This document shows positions 17,899-25,722 of a stretch of DNA of 41,388 nt, one piece after another. This stretch comes from Geitlerinema sp. S16 (GTDB lineage: Bacteria > Cyanobacteriota > Cyanobacteriia > Cyanobacteriales > Geitlerinemataceae). The stretch's first letter is position 1; every line of letters begins with the position of its first letter. Where the stretch lies: the NCBI GenBank assembly GCA_011390275.1, contig JAABST010000039.1, positions 1 through 41,388 on the forward strand, read 5' to 3'. The position numbers and the translations under genes were made by a program. A model generated the notes under the pieces. That model did no database searches, had not been told where the DNA came from, and worked only from the letters and a program-made list of their open reading frames with translations.

Positions 17899-19146
17899 AT
17901 GCATTCCTCCACGAATCCCCCCGAACATCTCCCTGACCCGAATCGCCCTGACCCGAATCGCCCTGAGTCTGATCGCGATCGGGTCACCAACGCCGTCGCC
18001 TCGCTTTACAACACCTACCCCTTCCCCCCGGAACCCATGCTTGACGAAGCACCTCCGGGCTATAACTGGCGCTGGAACTGGACAGCAGCCTATAACTTTT
18101 GCTACAACCGCAAGCCCGATCGCCAAGACGTTCGCATTCTCGATGCCGGTTGTGGCTCCGGGGTTAGCACGGAATACCTCAGTCATCTCAACCCCGAAGC
18201 GCAGATTACGGCGATCGATATCAGCCCCGGAACCCTCGATGTCGCCCGCGAGCGCTGTCGCCGATCGAACGCAACTCGCACCGAATTCCATCACCTAAGC
18301 CTCTACGACGCCGATCAGCTCGACGGTGAATTTGACCTGATTAATAACGTCGGCGTCCTGCACCATTTGCCCGACCCGATCGCCGGAATCCAAGCCCTCG
18401 CGAAAAAACTCGCACCGGGCGGCCTCTTCCATATTTTTGTCTATTCCGAACTCGGACGCCGGGAAGTCCTCCTCGCCCAAAAAGCGATCGCCCTACTCCA
18501 AGGCGACAAACGAGGCGACTACACCGACGGCGTCGCGATCGGGCGTAAACTCTTCGCCGCCTTGCCCGACACCAACCGCCTCGTCACCGAAGATCAGCGC
18601 CGCTGGTCGATGGAAAACCATCGCGACGCCAACTTCGCCGACATGTACGTCCATCCCCAGGAATTCGACTACAACATCGAAACCCTGTTTGAACTCATCG
18701 ACGCCTCCGGTCTCGAATTTGTCGGCTTCTCGAACCCGTCCTACTGGAACCTCGATCGCCTCATCAGTTCCGACCCCGACCTCCAAGCCCGCGCCGCCCA
18801 CCTCAGCGATCGCGATCGCTACCGCCTGATCGAACTCCTCGACCCCGAACTTAGCCACTACGAATTTTTCCTCGCCCGTCCACCGTTTGCGCCCACCGAC
18901 TGGAGCGATGACGACACCCTTCATCGCGCCACCCCAACCCTTTCGCCCTGCCTACAAGGTTGGCCTAGCCCCTCACTTTTTGACCTGGACTATCAAATCG
19001 TGAATCTCGACGACAACGAATTTCAGTTTATGCAGGCATGTGAAGCAGGCGATCGGACGATCGGCGATATTCTAACCGACGTCCAAATCTCCCACGATCA
19101 AGTTCGACAGTTGGTTAAACGTCAACTCGTCCTATTAGCTCCTTAA
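17899..19146 (+). CDS. Class I SAM-dependent methyltransferase with C-terminal winged-helix-like extension
   Basis: This is a 415-residue soluble protein from the ATG at 17899. The Rossmann methyltransferase core lies at about 75-200: motif I ILDAGCGSGVST, an acidic ribose-binding residue in AIDISP, and NNVGVLHHLPDP. An N-terminal segment (YNTYPFPPEPML) resembles the YNxxPFP entry helix of some cyanobacterial and cyclopropane-type methyltransferases. Residues about 225-330 form a second region probably covering the substrate. The last 60 residues (DYQIVNLDDNEFQFMQACEAG onward) look like a small helical winged-helix or PqqD-like module. The substrate cannot be told. The first 30 residues contain DPNRPDPNRP encoded by a 15-base tandem repeat. 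The gene is separate from the atp operon, which starts over 300 bases downstream. Confidence 0.9.
   Translation: MHSSTNPPEHLPDPNRPDPNRPESDRDRVTNAVASLYNTYPFPPEPMLDEAPPGYNWRWNWTAAYNFCYNRKPDRQDVRILDAGCGSGVSTEYLSHLNPEAQITAIDISPGTLDVARERCRRSNATRTEFHHLSLYDADQLDGEFDLINNVGVLHHLPDPIAGIQALAKKLAPGGLFHIFVYSELGRREVLLAQKAIALLQGDKRGDYTDGVAIGRKLFAALPDTNRLVTEDQRRWSMENHRDANFADMYVHPQEFDYNIETLFELIDASGLEFVGFSNPSYWNLDRLISSDPDLQARAAHLSDRDRYRLIELLDPELSHYEFFLARPPFAPTDWSDDDTLHRATPTLSPCLQGWPSPSLFDLDYQIVNLDDNEFQFMQACEAGDRTIGDILTDVQISHDQVRQLVKRQLVLLAP
17932..17976 (+). repeat. 15-bp tandem repeat (3 units) in methyltransferase N-terminus
   Basis: Units 17932-17946 and 17947-17961 are identical (CCTGACCCGAATCGC). The third, 17962-17976, differs at a few bases. 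Being a multiple of three it keeps frame and encodes repeated PDPNR residues. It probably arose by slippage and may vary among strains. Confidence 0.8.
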
Positions 19147-19472
19147 GTTTTGTGATCGTCCCGTCGAGACCCTGATCTCTCCTACCTGAAGCTCCAGTTT
19201 TCACCTGTGTTTTGGTCGAGGATTTCAAACTATCTTTACGAATGAAACAGTCGGAACGACAGTACTTTCAGGCTTTATTAAAGGCTCGCAGATTCTTTTA
19301 AGTATTGTTACCACAGCGTGATATTATTGCACCTGGCTTGGGTTCCTAAGCCTTCTGCCATCTGAAGCATTTGTGTGTTTCAACGTTGCATTCAGAGACG
19401 AAAGCCCAGCGTTTTTGGCCTGAAGCTTGTAGCCTCGCACAAATCCCCAAGAACGACGAATTGCGTTATCTC
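19147..19472 (+). other. Upstream region of the atp operon
   Basis: This 326-base stretch between the methyltransferase stop and the chosen atpI ATG should contain the operon promoter. It is AT-richer than its surroundings (about 19225-19335). I see TATTAT near 19322-19327, but no well-spaced -35 partner, so no promoter is called. Part of it (19371-19472) is an open frame in phase with atpI. Confidence 0.4.
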
Positions 19473-20018
19473 ATGCAAAACCCTCTGGGTGAGGACACGA
19501 CAGTTAACGACACGTTGCCTCGGTTTCGACGAATCGACGAAGAAAATCGCTTACCCAAGCAACTACTTCGCACCGAGCCTGTCCGATCGAAGCTTACGCA
19601 AGCCGTTGCTGCTGAGTCCACCGCATCCGCGACCCCCTCGTCGATGCAGGAGTACTACTCCCTTAAACGCTCACTCTATCTTTTGACCCTAGCGATCACA
19701 GGTGTGGGTTTCACCACAGCTTGGCTGGCGTATTCCTTAGATGCAGCCTTGAGCTATCTTATTGGATCGCTTTCTGGCGTTTTGTATCTTCGGATGCTAG
19801 CGAAAGGTGTGGAGCGCTTAGGTGTAGGTGCTTCTAGCACGGGAGGCAATGCTCGGCTCGCAATTTTTGTGGGATTGATCGTTGTCGCCGCCCAAGTCGA
19901 ATGGCTCCAGCTCGTTCCCGTTTTTCTCGGTTTTATCACGTACAAGATCGCGTTGCTAGCTTATAGCCTCGTTATTGGACTGCGTGAGAGTTGGCAGCCT
20001 AGCTCAAACAAGCTGTAA
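19473..20018 (+). CDS. atpI: ATP synthase protein I (atp1)
   Basis: AtpI is a small membrane protein at the head of atp operons, thought to help assemble the c-ring and Fo. The frame encodes a soluble N-terminal part and a C-terminal half with four hydrophobic segments (e.g. LYLLTLAITGVGFTTAWLAY and LAIFVGLIVVAAQVEWLQL). The C-terminal half from MQEYYSLKRSL (ATG near 19644) is the usual cyanobacterial AtpI, about 117-125 residues. I start at the ATG at 19473 (181 residues), because sequence before the core is open and protein-like. A TTG at 19371 and the ATG near 19644 are alternatives. The stop is 16 bases before atpB, so it is cotranscribed. Confidence 0.85.
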   Translation: MQNPLGEDTTVNDTLPRFRRIDEENRLPKQLLRTEPVRSKLTQAVAAESTASATPSSMQEYYSLKRSLYLLTLAITGVGFTTAWLAYSLDAALSYLIGSLSGVLYLRMLAKGVERLGVGASSTGGNARLAIFVGLIVVAAQVEWLQLVPVFLGFITYKIALLAYSLVIGLRESWQPSSNKL

Positions 20019-20034
20019 CTGTTTCGCAACTGCG

Positions 20035-20769
20035 ATGTCGAACCTGTTCAATAACCTCAGCGCTGCCACCTTGGCAAGCCTAGAGGTGGGCCAGCATTGG
20101 TACTGGGAAATTGGAGGCCTGAAACTTCACGGACAGGTTTTCCTCACCTCTTGGTTCGTTATTGCCGTTTTGGTGGTAGCTTCTACTCTGGCAACTCAAA
20201 GCATCCAGCGCGTTCCGAGCGGATTGCAAAACTTCATGGAATTTGGCCTGGAGTTTATTCGCGATCTCGCAAAGACACAAATTGGTGAAAAAGAGTATCG
20301 CCCGTGGGTACCGTTTGTCGGTACGTTATTTTTATTCATTTTCGTGTCGAATTGGTCGGGAGCACTTGTTCCCTGGAAACTCCTTGAGATTCCAGGTGGC
20401 GAGCTCGCAGCGCCCACGAACGACATCAATACGACCGTAGCGCTGTCCCTACTGACCTCTCTGGCCTATTTTTATGCCGGAATCAGCAAAAAAGGACTCA
20501 GCTACTTTGCTCACTATGTTGAGCCCACCCCAATTTTGTTGCCGATCAATATCCTCGAAGATTTCACGAAGCCGCTTTCGCTGAGCTTCCGTCTTTTCGG
20601 GAATATTTTGGCAGACGAGCTGGTGGTTGGCGTGTTGGTTTTCCTCGTTCCGCTGTTTGTTCCTCTTCCTGTGATGGTTCTGGGTCTCTTTACGAGTGCA
20701 ATCCAGGCTCTTATCTTTGCCACGTTGGCTGCGGCCTACATTGGCGGAGCCATGGAAGGCCATCATTAG
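20035..20769 (+). CDS. atpB: ATP synthase Fo subunit a
   Basis: Subunit a forms the two proton half-channels against the c-ring in the thylakoid (and plasma) membrane. The 244-residue protein starts at the ATG at 20035 (MSNLFNNLS). It has five to six membrane helices, and the essential arginine is Arg186 in LSLSFRLFGNILADE. The conserved ending QALIFATLAAAYIGGAMEGHH is present. Length is typical of the cyanobacterial/chloroplast type. The stop codon lies inside a small hairpin (20766-20783). It follows atpI by 16 bases and precedes atpE by 118. Confidence 0.98.
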   Translation: MSNLFNNLSAATLASLEVGQHWYWEIGGLKLHGQVFLTSWFVIAVLVVASTLATQSIQRVPSGLQNFMEFGLEFIRDLAKTQIGEKEYRPWVPFVGTLFLFIFVSNWSGALVPWKLLEIPGGELAAPTNDINTTVALSLLTSLAYFYAGISKKGLSYFAHYVEPTPILLPINILEDFTKPLSLSFRLFGNILADELVVGVLVFLVPLFVPLPVMVLGLFTSAIQALIFATLAAAYIGGAMEGHH

Positions 20770-20783
20770 AGCACCCGCTCTAA
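20766..20783 (+). promoter_or_regulatory. Stem-loop over the atpB stop codon
   Basis: TTAGAGC (20766-20772) pairs perfectly with GCTCTAA (20777-20783) around ACCC. The TAG stop of atpB (20767-20769) is in the left arm. There is no U run, so it is probably an intercistronic RNA structure that may affect mRNA stability or translational coupling before atpE. Confidence 0.6.
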
Positions 20784-20887
20784 TCTGACAAACGATAAAC
20801 GTCCGTGCTCGCTTGTTTAACGAACGTGTCGCGACGGATGCAAACGTTCTCACTTCAATTCTAATTCGATCTTTCAGGAGAAAATCA

Positions 20888-21133
20888 ATGGATTCCACAG
20901 TTGCTGCTGCTTCGGTTATCGCTGCTGCTCTCGCCATCGGTCTCGCTGCAATCGGCCCTGGTATTGGTCAAGGTAATGCCGCTGGTCAAGCTGTCGAAGG
21001 TATCGCCCGTCAGCCTGAAGCTGAAGGCAAAATCCGTGGCACGCTCCTCCTCAGCCTTGCGTTCATGGAAGCGCTGACCATTTATGGTCTCGTTGTTGCA
21101 CTCGTTCTGCTGTTCGCTAACCCTTTCGCCTAG
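20888..21133 (+). CDS. atpE: ATP synthase Fo subunit c
   Basis: Subunit c assembles into the rotating ring and carries protons. This is an 81-residue hairpin of two helices starting at the ATG at 20888, with a strong Shine-Dalgarno AGGAG at 20876-20880. The first helix contains the small-residue packing motif GPGIGQGNAAGQA. The polar loop is ARQPEAEGKIRG. The ion-binding Glu61 is in LAFMEALTIYG. No Na+-type ligand pattern is apparent, so it is a proton ring. The strong ribosome site and stem-loops on both sides fit the need for many copies per complex. Confidence 0.98.
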   Translation: MDSTVAAASVIAAALAIGLAAIGPGIGQGNAAGQAVEGIARQPEAEGKIRGTLLLSLAFMEALTIYGLVVALVLLFANPFA

Positions 21134-21151
21134 GTTCTAGCAGTCGAATTT

Positions 21152-21193
21152 TAGGGACTAGCGGTGTGTGATCATGCCAGTTTCTAGTCCCTA
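21152..21193 (+). promoter_or_regulatory. Stem-loop between atpE and atpG
   Basis: TAGGGACTAG (21152-21161) pairs perfectly with CTAGTCCCTA (21184-21193), 10 bases around a 22-base loop, shortly after the atpE stop. It is followed by TCTATAAAAAACGG and not by a U run, so read-through is expected. It could protect the 3' end of an atpE-rich transcript. Confidence 0.65.
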
Positions 21194-21221
21194 TCTATAA
21201 AAAACGGAGGCTAAATACCCA

Positions 21222-21695
21222 ATGCATTGGACGGTATTCCTAGCTGAGGCGGAAGGTGGCTTATTCGATTTTGATGCCACGCTTCCCCTCATGGCGGTTC
21301 AGTTTCTTATCCTAGTTGCGATCCTTAACGCGACGTTCTATAAGCCGCTGGGTAAGGCGATCGATGATCGGGATGATTATGTGCGCGGCAATGAAACCGC
21401 AGCACGCGATCGTCTCGCTGAGGTTCGTCAACTCACCGAGCGCTATGAACAGGAGCTTGCTCAAACTCGCAAGCAAGCTCAGTCGATCGTAGCCGAAGCG
21501 CGTGACGCAGCAAGTAAAATTGCAGCTCAAAACTTGGCTGAAGCGCAAGCAGAAGCAATTCGCAAGCGTGAAGTCGTTGCGGCAGAAATTGAGCAACAAA
21601 AACAAGATGCCTTTGCCTCTCTTGAACAGCAAATTGATGCCCTCAGTCGTCAAATGCTAGAGAAGCTCCTAGGATCTGAACTCGCCAGCCGATAG
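21222..21695 (+). CDS. atpG: ATP synthase Fo subunit b' (second stator subunit)
   Basis: Cyanobacteria have two different b-type stator subunits; this is b' (also called atpF2). The 157-residue protein starts at the ATG at 21222, with GGAGG upstream (about 21207-21211). One N-terminal membrane helix (LMAVQFLILVAILNATFY) is followed by a long charged, heptad-like helix rich in Ala, Glu, Gln and Arg that forms the peripheral stalk. The motif FYKPLGKAIDDRDDYV is typical. It lies between atpE and atpF. Confidence 0.96.
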   Translation: MHWTVFLAEAEGGLFDFDATLPLMAVQFLILVAILNATFYKPLGKAIDDRDDYVRGNETAARDRLAEVRQLTERYEQELAQTRKQAQSIVAEARDAASKIAAQNLAEAQAEAIRKREVVAAEIEQQKQDAFASLEQQIDALSRQMLEKLLGSELASR

Positions 21696-21708
21696 CGAGT
21701 TGGGTCTT

Positions 21709-21734
21709 TAACGAGCGCCTCGTTGCACTCGTTA
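21709..21734 (+). promoter_or_regulatory. Stem-loop between atpG and atpF
   Basis: TAACGAG (21709-21715) pairs with CTCGTTA (21728-21734) around a 12-base loop. The flanking GGTCT and AGACC can extend it with interruptions. There is no U run. It is one of a series of intercistronic hairpins in this operon. Confidence 0.55.
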
Positions 21735-21771
21735 GCCCAGACCAAACAGTGAAGTCATATGGATAAAGATC

Positions 21772-22302
21772 GTGGAGACTTTTTTGTGGCTGGCTAACGC
21801 TGGCAGCGAAGTAGAAAAAGGGTTCGGTATCAATTTCGATATTTTTGATACCAACCTCGTCAATCTGGCCATTATTATCGGCGTACTGTTTTACTTCGGT
21901 CGCGGTTTTATTGGCGGTATTTTGTCTGAGCGTCGTCGCAAAATTGAGACGGCGATCAGTGAGTCGGAGCAACGAGCCAAAGCAGCCAAGCAAGCCCTTG
22001 ATGAGGCGAAGCAAAAGCTCGCCAAAGCGCAAGAAGATGCGAAGCAGTTGATGGCGGATGCGGAAGCGCGTGCGAAGGCAACCTGTGAGGCGATCGCCCT
22101 GGAATCGGAGCAAGAAGTTGCTCGGATGAAGGAAGCGGCGACGGCTGAACTCAATTCCGATGCAACTCGGGCGTCACGCGAACTGCGCGATCGAGCCGTT
22201 GCATTAGCGCTGGAGAACGTCGAAGGCGAACTCAAGCAACGCATGAATGAGTTGGTGCAGAGCCAGCTCGTTGAGCGTAGCATCAGCATGATTGGAGGTT
22301 AG
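21772..22302 (+). CDS. atpF: ATP synthase Fo subunit b
   Basis: Subunit b pairs with b' as the peripheral stalk holding F1 static. The 176-residue protein appears to start at a GTG (21772), which gives the family N-terminus METFLWLANAG. The nearby ATG at 21759 is out of frame. A membrane segment follows (LVNLAIIIGVLFYFGRGFIG), then a long charged coiled helix (SESEQRAKAAKQALDEAKQK onward). It is separated from atpH by only three bases, so the two are probably translationally coupled. Confidence 0.96.
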   Translation: METFLWLANAGSEVEKGFGINFDIFDTNLVNLAIIIGVLFYFGRGFIGGILSERRRKIETAISESEQRAKAAKQALDEAKQKLAKAQEDAKQLMADAEARAKATCEAIALESEQEVARMKEAATAELNSDATRASRELRDRAVALALENVEGELKQRMNELVQSQLVERSISMIGG

Positions 22303-22305
22303 GCC

Positions 22306-22851
22306 ATGCAAAGTGGAGTTAGCGCGAATATTGTCGCTCCCTATGCGCAAGCGTTGATGTCGATCGCTCAAGCGCACAATGCGGTTGATGCCATTGGCGA
22401 AGATGTCGGGAGCCTGCGTCAGATGTTGGCTGAATCGAGCGATCTCGAACAGTTTCTGGCCAACCCGCTCATTGGGGTTGAAACAAAAAAAGGTGTGCTG
22501 TCCCAGGTCACCCGCGATGGGTTCAACCACTACACCCAAAATTTTTTGATGCTGCTTGTTGATCGCGGTCGGGTGTTCCTGCTGGACGCGGTTTGTGAAC
22601 AGTATCAATCGCTGCTGCGTGATCTGAAAGGCATTGTCCTGGCAGAGGTCACATCGGCAAGCGGACTCAGTGACGAACAAGTCGAAGCCGTACGCGAGAA
22701 AGTGAAGTCATTCACGGGTGCGAACGGTGTCGATATTTCGCTAAGCACCGATGCCGATCTGATTGGCGGTGTCATGATCAAAGTTGGCTCTCAGGTACTC
22801 GACGCGAGCCTGCGCGGTCAGTTACGCCGTCTGGCGTTGAGTTTGAGCTAG
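22306..22851 (+). CDS. atpH: ATP synthase F1 subunit delta
   Basis: Delta (OSCP in mitochondria) links the top of the alpha3beta3 head to the peripheral stalk. The 181-residue protein starts at the ATG at 22306, three bases after the atpF stop. The N-terminal helical domain includes VAPYAQALMSIAQAHN. The C-terminal part has the family signature with LIGGVMIKVGSQVLDASLRGQL. Length is normal. The 143-base gap to atpA holds at least one stem-loop. Confidence 0.97.
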   Translation: MQSGVSANIVAPYAQALMSIAQAHNAVDAIGEDVGSLRQMLAESSDLEQFLANPLIGVETKKGVLSQVTRDGFNHYTQNFLMLLVDRGRVFLLDAVCEQYQSLLRDLKGIVLAEVTSASGLSDEQVEAVREKVKSFTGANGVDISLSTDADLIGGVMIKVGSQVLDASLRGQLRRLALSLS

Positions 22852-22922
22852 CGTTCTGAAGCCAGTTTTTATAAGTTTCTTTGTAGAATTCTTTGTGAAA
22901 ACTGACCGCTTGAGGGCGTTTT

Positions 22923-22948
22923 CCGGCGACCCTTTGCAGTGTCGCCGG
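22923..22948 (+). promoter_or_regulatory. Stem-loop between atpH and atpA
   Basis: CCGGCGAC (22923-22930) pairs perfectly with GTCGCCGG (22941-22948) around 10 bases. A further weaker pairing CAGTTTT...AAAACTG lies just upstream (about 22862-22904). There is no U run. The position, 47 bases before the atpA start, could influence atpA translation or transcript processing. Confidence 0.6.
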
Positions 22949-22994
22949 GTCGATTGCTCGACTGCAAATCGAGGATTAATAACGGACGAAAACA

Positions 22995-24512
22995 ATGGTA
23001 GCTATCAGACCAGACGAAATCAGCAGTATCATTCAGCAGCAGATCGAGCAATACGATAGCGATCTGCAAGTCTCGAATGTCGGTACGGTTCTGCAAGTCG
23101 GTGACGGCATTGCACGGATCTACGGACTACAGCAAGCCATGGCGGGCGAGTTGCTTGAGTTTGAAGACGGATCGATCGGTGTTGCCCTCAACCTTGAAGA
23201 GGATAACGTCGGTGCCGTTTTGATGAGCGAAGGCCTCGATATTCAAGAGGGATCTTCAGTTAAGTCCACCGGCAAAATCGCTCAGGTTCCGGTTGGCGAC
23301 GCGATGATTGGCCGTGTGGTCGATGCGCTCGGTCGTCCGATCGATGGTAAAGGCGACATCGCCACCACCGAAACTCGCCTGATCGAATCCGGTGCGCCCG
23401 GTATCGTCGCCCGTAAGTCGGTTTGCGAGCCGATGCAGACGGGTATCACGGCGATCGATGCCATGATTCCCATTGGCCGGGGTCAGCGTGAGCTGATCAT
23501 TGGTGACCGCCAAACCGGTAAAACGGCGATCGCGGTTGACACGATCATCAACCAAAAATCTGAAGACGTGGTTTGCGTCTACGTGGCGATCGGTCAGAAA
23601 GCCTCGACCGTGGCTCAGGTGATTGACACCCTGACCGAAAACGGCGCGATGGACTACACGATCGTCGTTGCCGCCAACGCCTCCGACCCGGCCACCCTGC
23701 AATATCTGTCGCCTTATACAGGCGCAGCCCTCGCCGAGTACTTCATGTACAAAGGCAAAGCGACTCTGGTTATCTATGATGACCTCTCGAAGCAAGCGCA
23801 AGCGTACCGTCAAATGTCGCTGCTGCTCCGTCGTCCGCCCGGACGTGAAGCCTACCCCGGCGATGTCTTCTATCTCCACTCGCGTCTGCTTGAGCGTGCG
23901 GCGAAACTCAGCGATGCCCTCGGCGGCGGTAGCATGACGGCTCTGCCGATCATCGAAACCCAAGCGGGTGACGTTGCGGCTTACATTCCGACCAACGTGA
24001 TTTCGATTACCGACGGTCAAATCTTCCTGTCCTCTGACCTGTTTAACTCGGGACAGCGTCCAGCGGTTAACCCTGGTATTTCGGTTTCGCGGGTGGGTTC
24101 AGCCGCACAAACCAAAGCCATTAAAAAGGTTGCGGGTAAGATGAAGCTCGAACTAGCTCAGTTCGATGAGCTGGAAGCTTTCGCTCAGTTCGCCTCTGAC
24201 CTAGATGCTGCGACTCAAAAACAACTGGGTCGCGGTCAGCGTCTGCGTCAAACCCTTAAGCAAGCACAAAGCTCACCGCTACCGTTGGCGGAGCAAGTTG
24301 CCGTGATCTACTGCGGTGTCAACGGCCTGCTCGACGAGATTGCCGTCGAGAAAGTGGTTGATTTCATCGCCGGTTTGCGTGACTACCTGAAGACGAGCAA
24401 GCCGAAATACATCGAGCTGGTTTCAACCACCAAGAAACTCGACGAAGAGGCCGAAACCCTTCTGAAAGAAGGTATTGCAGAATTTACGCAATCGTTCCTC
24501 GTCTCGGCATAA
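22995..24512 (+). CDS. atpA: ATP synthase F1 subunit alpha
   Basis: Alpha forms half of the catalytic hexamer and binds non-exchangeable nucleotide. The 505-residue protein starts at the ATG at 22995. The beta-barrel N-terminal domain carries DGIARIYGLQQAMAGELLEF, and the P-loop GDRQTGKT is at 170-177. The conserved region YDDLSKQAQAYRQMSLLLRRPPGREAYPGD and the family signature around PAVNPGISVSRVGSAAQ are present. Length equals cyanobacterial and chloroplast alpha. The beta (atpD) and epsilon genes are not here; in cyanobacteria they form a second operon. Confidence 0.99.
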   Translation: MVAIRPDEISSIIQQQIEQYDSDLQVSNVGTVLQVGDGIARIYGLQQAMAGELLEFEDGSIGVALNLEEDNVGAVLMSEGLDIQEGSSVKSTGKIAQVPVGDAMIGRVVDALGRPIDGKGDIATTETRLIESGAPGIVARKSVCEPMQTGITAIDAMIPIGRGQRELIIGDRQTGKTAIAVDTIINQKSEDVVCVYVAIGQKASTVAQVIDTLTENGAMDYTIVVAANASDPATLQYLSPYTGAALAEYFMYKGKATLVIYDDLSKQAQAYRQMSLLLRRPPGREAYPGDVFYLHSRLLERAAKLSDALGGGSMTALPIIETQAGDVAAYIPTNVISITDGQIFLSSDLFNSGQRPAVNPGISVSRVGSAAQTKAIKKVAGKMKLELAQFDELEAFAQFASDLDAATQKQLGRGQRLRQTLKQAQSSPLPLAEQVAVIYCGVNGLLDEIAVEKVVDFIAGLRDYLKTSKPKYIELVSTTKKLDEEAETLLKEGIAEFTQSFLVSA

Positions 24513-24521
24513 TTCTCGATC

Positions 24522-24584
24522 GAGCGCGTTCAGTCTGGAGACGGTGTCTTAACCGCACAGTGCTGTACGCGCTCGTGACTTTTT
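24522..24584 (+). promoter_or_regulatory. Stem with U run between atpA and atpC (possible attenuator)
   Basis: GAGCGCGT (24522-24529) pairs perfectly with ACGCGCTC (24567-24574) around 37 bases, and T5 follows at 24580-24584. The long loop makes it a poor classical terminator, but partial termination would lower gamma relative to alpha, as its 1:3 stoichiometry needs. This is inference from shape and position. Confidence 0.5.
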
Positions 24585-24601
24585 AGACTCAGGTTAAAGT
24601 C

Positions 24602-25552
24602 ATGGCTAACTTAAAAGCGATTCGAGATCGAATCAAATCCGTTAAAAATACACGTAAAATTACCGAGGCCATGCGTCTGGTCGCGGCGGCTCGTGTCCGT
24701 CGTGCTCAAGAGCAAGTGACGGCAACACGTCCGTTTGCGGATGCGTTGGCGCAGGTGCTCTATGGCTTGCAAAGTCGCCTCAAATTTGAGGATGTGGAGC
24801 TGCCGTTGTTGCAACAACGCGAAGTGAAGTCGATCGCTTTGCTCGTGATTTCGGGCGATCGCGGTCTTTGTGGTGGTTATAACAACAACATTATCCGCAA
24901 GGCTGAAATCCGCGCCCAAGAGCTAGCTGCGGAAGGCAAAGACTACAAGATGGTCATTGTCGGTCGTAAAGCAATGCAGTACTTCAAGCGTCGGAACTAT
25001 CCGATCGATGCCACCTACACCGGTTTGGAACAAATCCCAACCTCGGTGGAAGCGGCGCAAATCGGTGACGAACTGCTGTCGCTGTTTCTCTCGGAAACGG
25101 TCGATCGCGTCGAAATGATCTACACCAAGTTCGTCTCGCTTGTGAGTTCAACTCCGGCAATTCAAACTCTGCTGCCCCTTGACCCCCAAGGTCTTGAAGC
25201 CGCAGATGATGAGATTTTCCGTTTGACCAGCCGAGGCGGTAATTTTGAAGTGACGCGCGAAAAGGTGGCGACTCAGGTGGCCGACATGCCGCGTGACATG
25301 ATCTTTGAACAAGATCCAGAACAAATCCTCGATGCCTTGCTGCCGCTGTATCTGAATAACCAGATTCTGCGATCGCTGCAAGAATCGGCGGCAAGCGAGC
25401 TGGCCGCACGGATGACGGCGATGAGTAACGCGAGCGATAACGCGACCGATCTACTCGGTCGTTTGACGCTGGTGTACAACAAAGCACGTCAGTCGGCGAT
25501 TACGCAACAACTTCTCGAAGTCGTTGGCGGTGCTGAAGCACTCAAAAATTGA
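24602..25552 (+). CDS. atpC: ATP synthase F1 subunit gamma
   Basis: Gamma is the central rotor shaft. The 316-residue protein starts at the ATG at 24602. N-terminal helix MANLKAIRDRIKSVKNTRKI and C-terminal helix RLTLVYNKARQSAITQQLLE form the coiled coil inside the hexamer. The central domain has ALLVISGDRGLCGGYNNNII. The phototroph-specific insertion (about residues 196-230, before PRDMIFEQDPEQIL) is present. It lacks the two regulatory cysteines of chloroplast gamma, as is usual in cyanobacteria, so no thioredoxin control is expected. It is the last gene of the operon here; a probable terminator lies at 25615-25649. Confidence 0.98.
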   Translation: MANLKAIRDRIKSVKNTRKITEAMRLVAAARVRRAQEQVTATRPFADALAQVLYGLQSRLKFEDVELPLLQQREVKSIALLVISGDRGLCGGYNNNIIRKAEIRAQELAAEGKDYKMVIVGRKAMQYFKRRNYPIDATYTGLEQIPTSVEAAQIGDELLSLFLSETVDRVEMIYTKFVSLVSSTPAIQTLLPLDPQGLEAADDEIFRLTSRGGNFEVTREKVATQVADMPRDMIFEQDPEQILDALLPLYLNNQILRSLQESAASELAARMTAMSNASDNATDLLGRLTLVYNKARQSAITQQLLEVVGGAEALKN

Positions 25553-25614
25553 GTTTTTCGGGTTACCCCGTTGCTGATCGACAATCAAAGACGAATTGAT
25601 CTTCGATACAATGA

Positions 25615-25649
25615 CGCTCTATCCAGCTTTGGGTAGGGCGTTTGTCGTT
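25615..25649 (+). terminator. Probable terminator of the atp operon
   Basis: CGCTCTATCC (25615-25624) pairs with GGGTAGGGCG (25631-25640) around a 6-base loop, using two G-U pairs. TTTGTCGTT follows. It is positioned 63 bases after the atpC stop. The U run is short, so the call is moderate. Confidence 0.55.
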
Positions 25650-25722
25650 AAGTGTAGCGTCGGATTGTTTTGTACACTAGGGTCGTACTACTTCGGGCGC
25701 CGATCGCGGGCGTAATGACCTG

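Noticed and set aside
19473..25552. Missing beta and epsilon subunits as a sign of operon damage
   Set aside because: In cyanobacteria atpD and the epsilon gene normally form a second operon, so absence here is expected.
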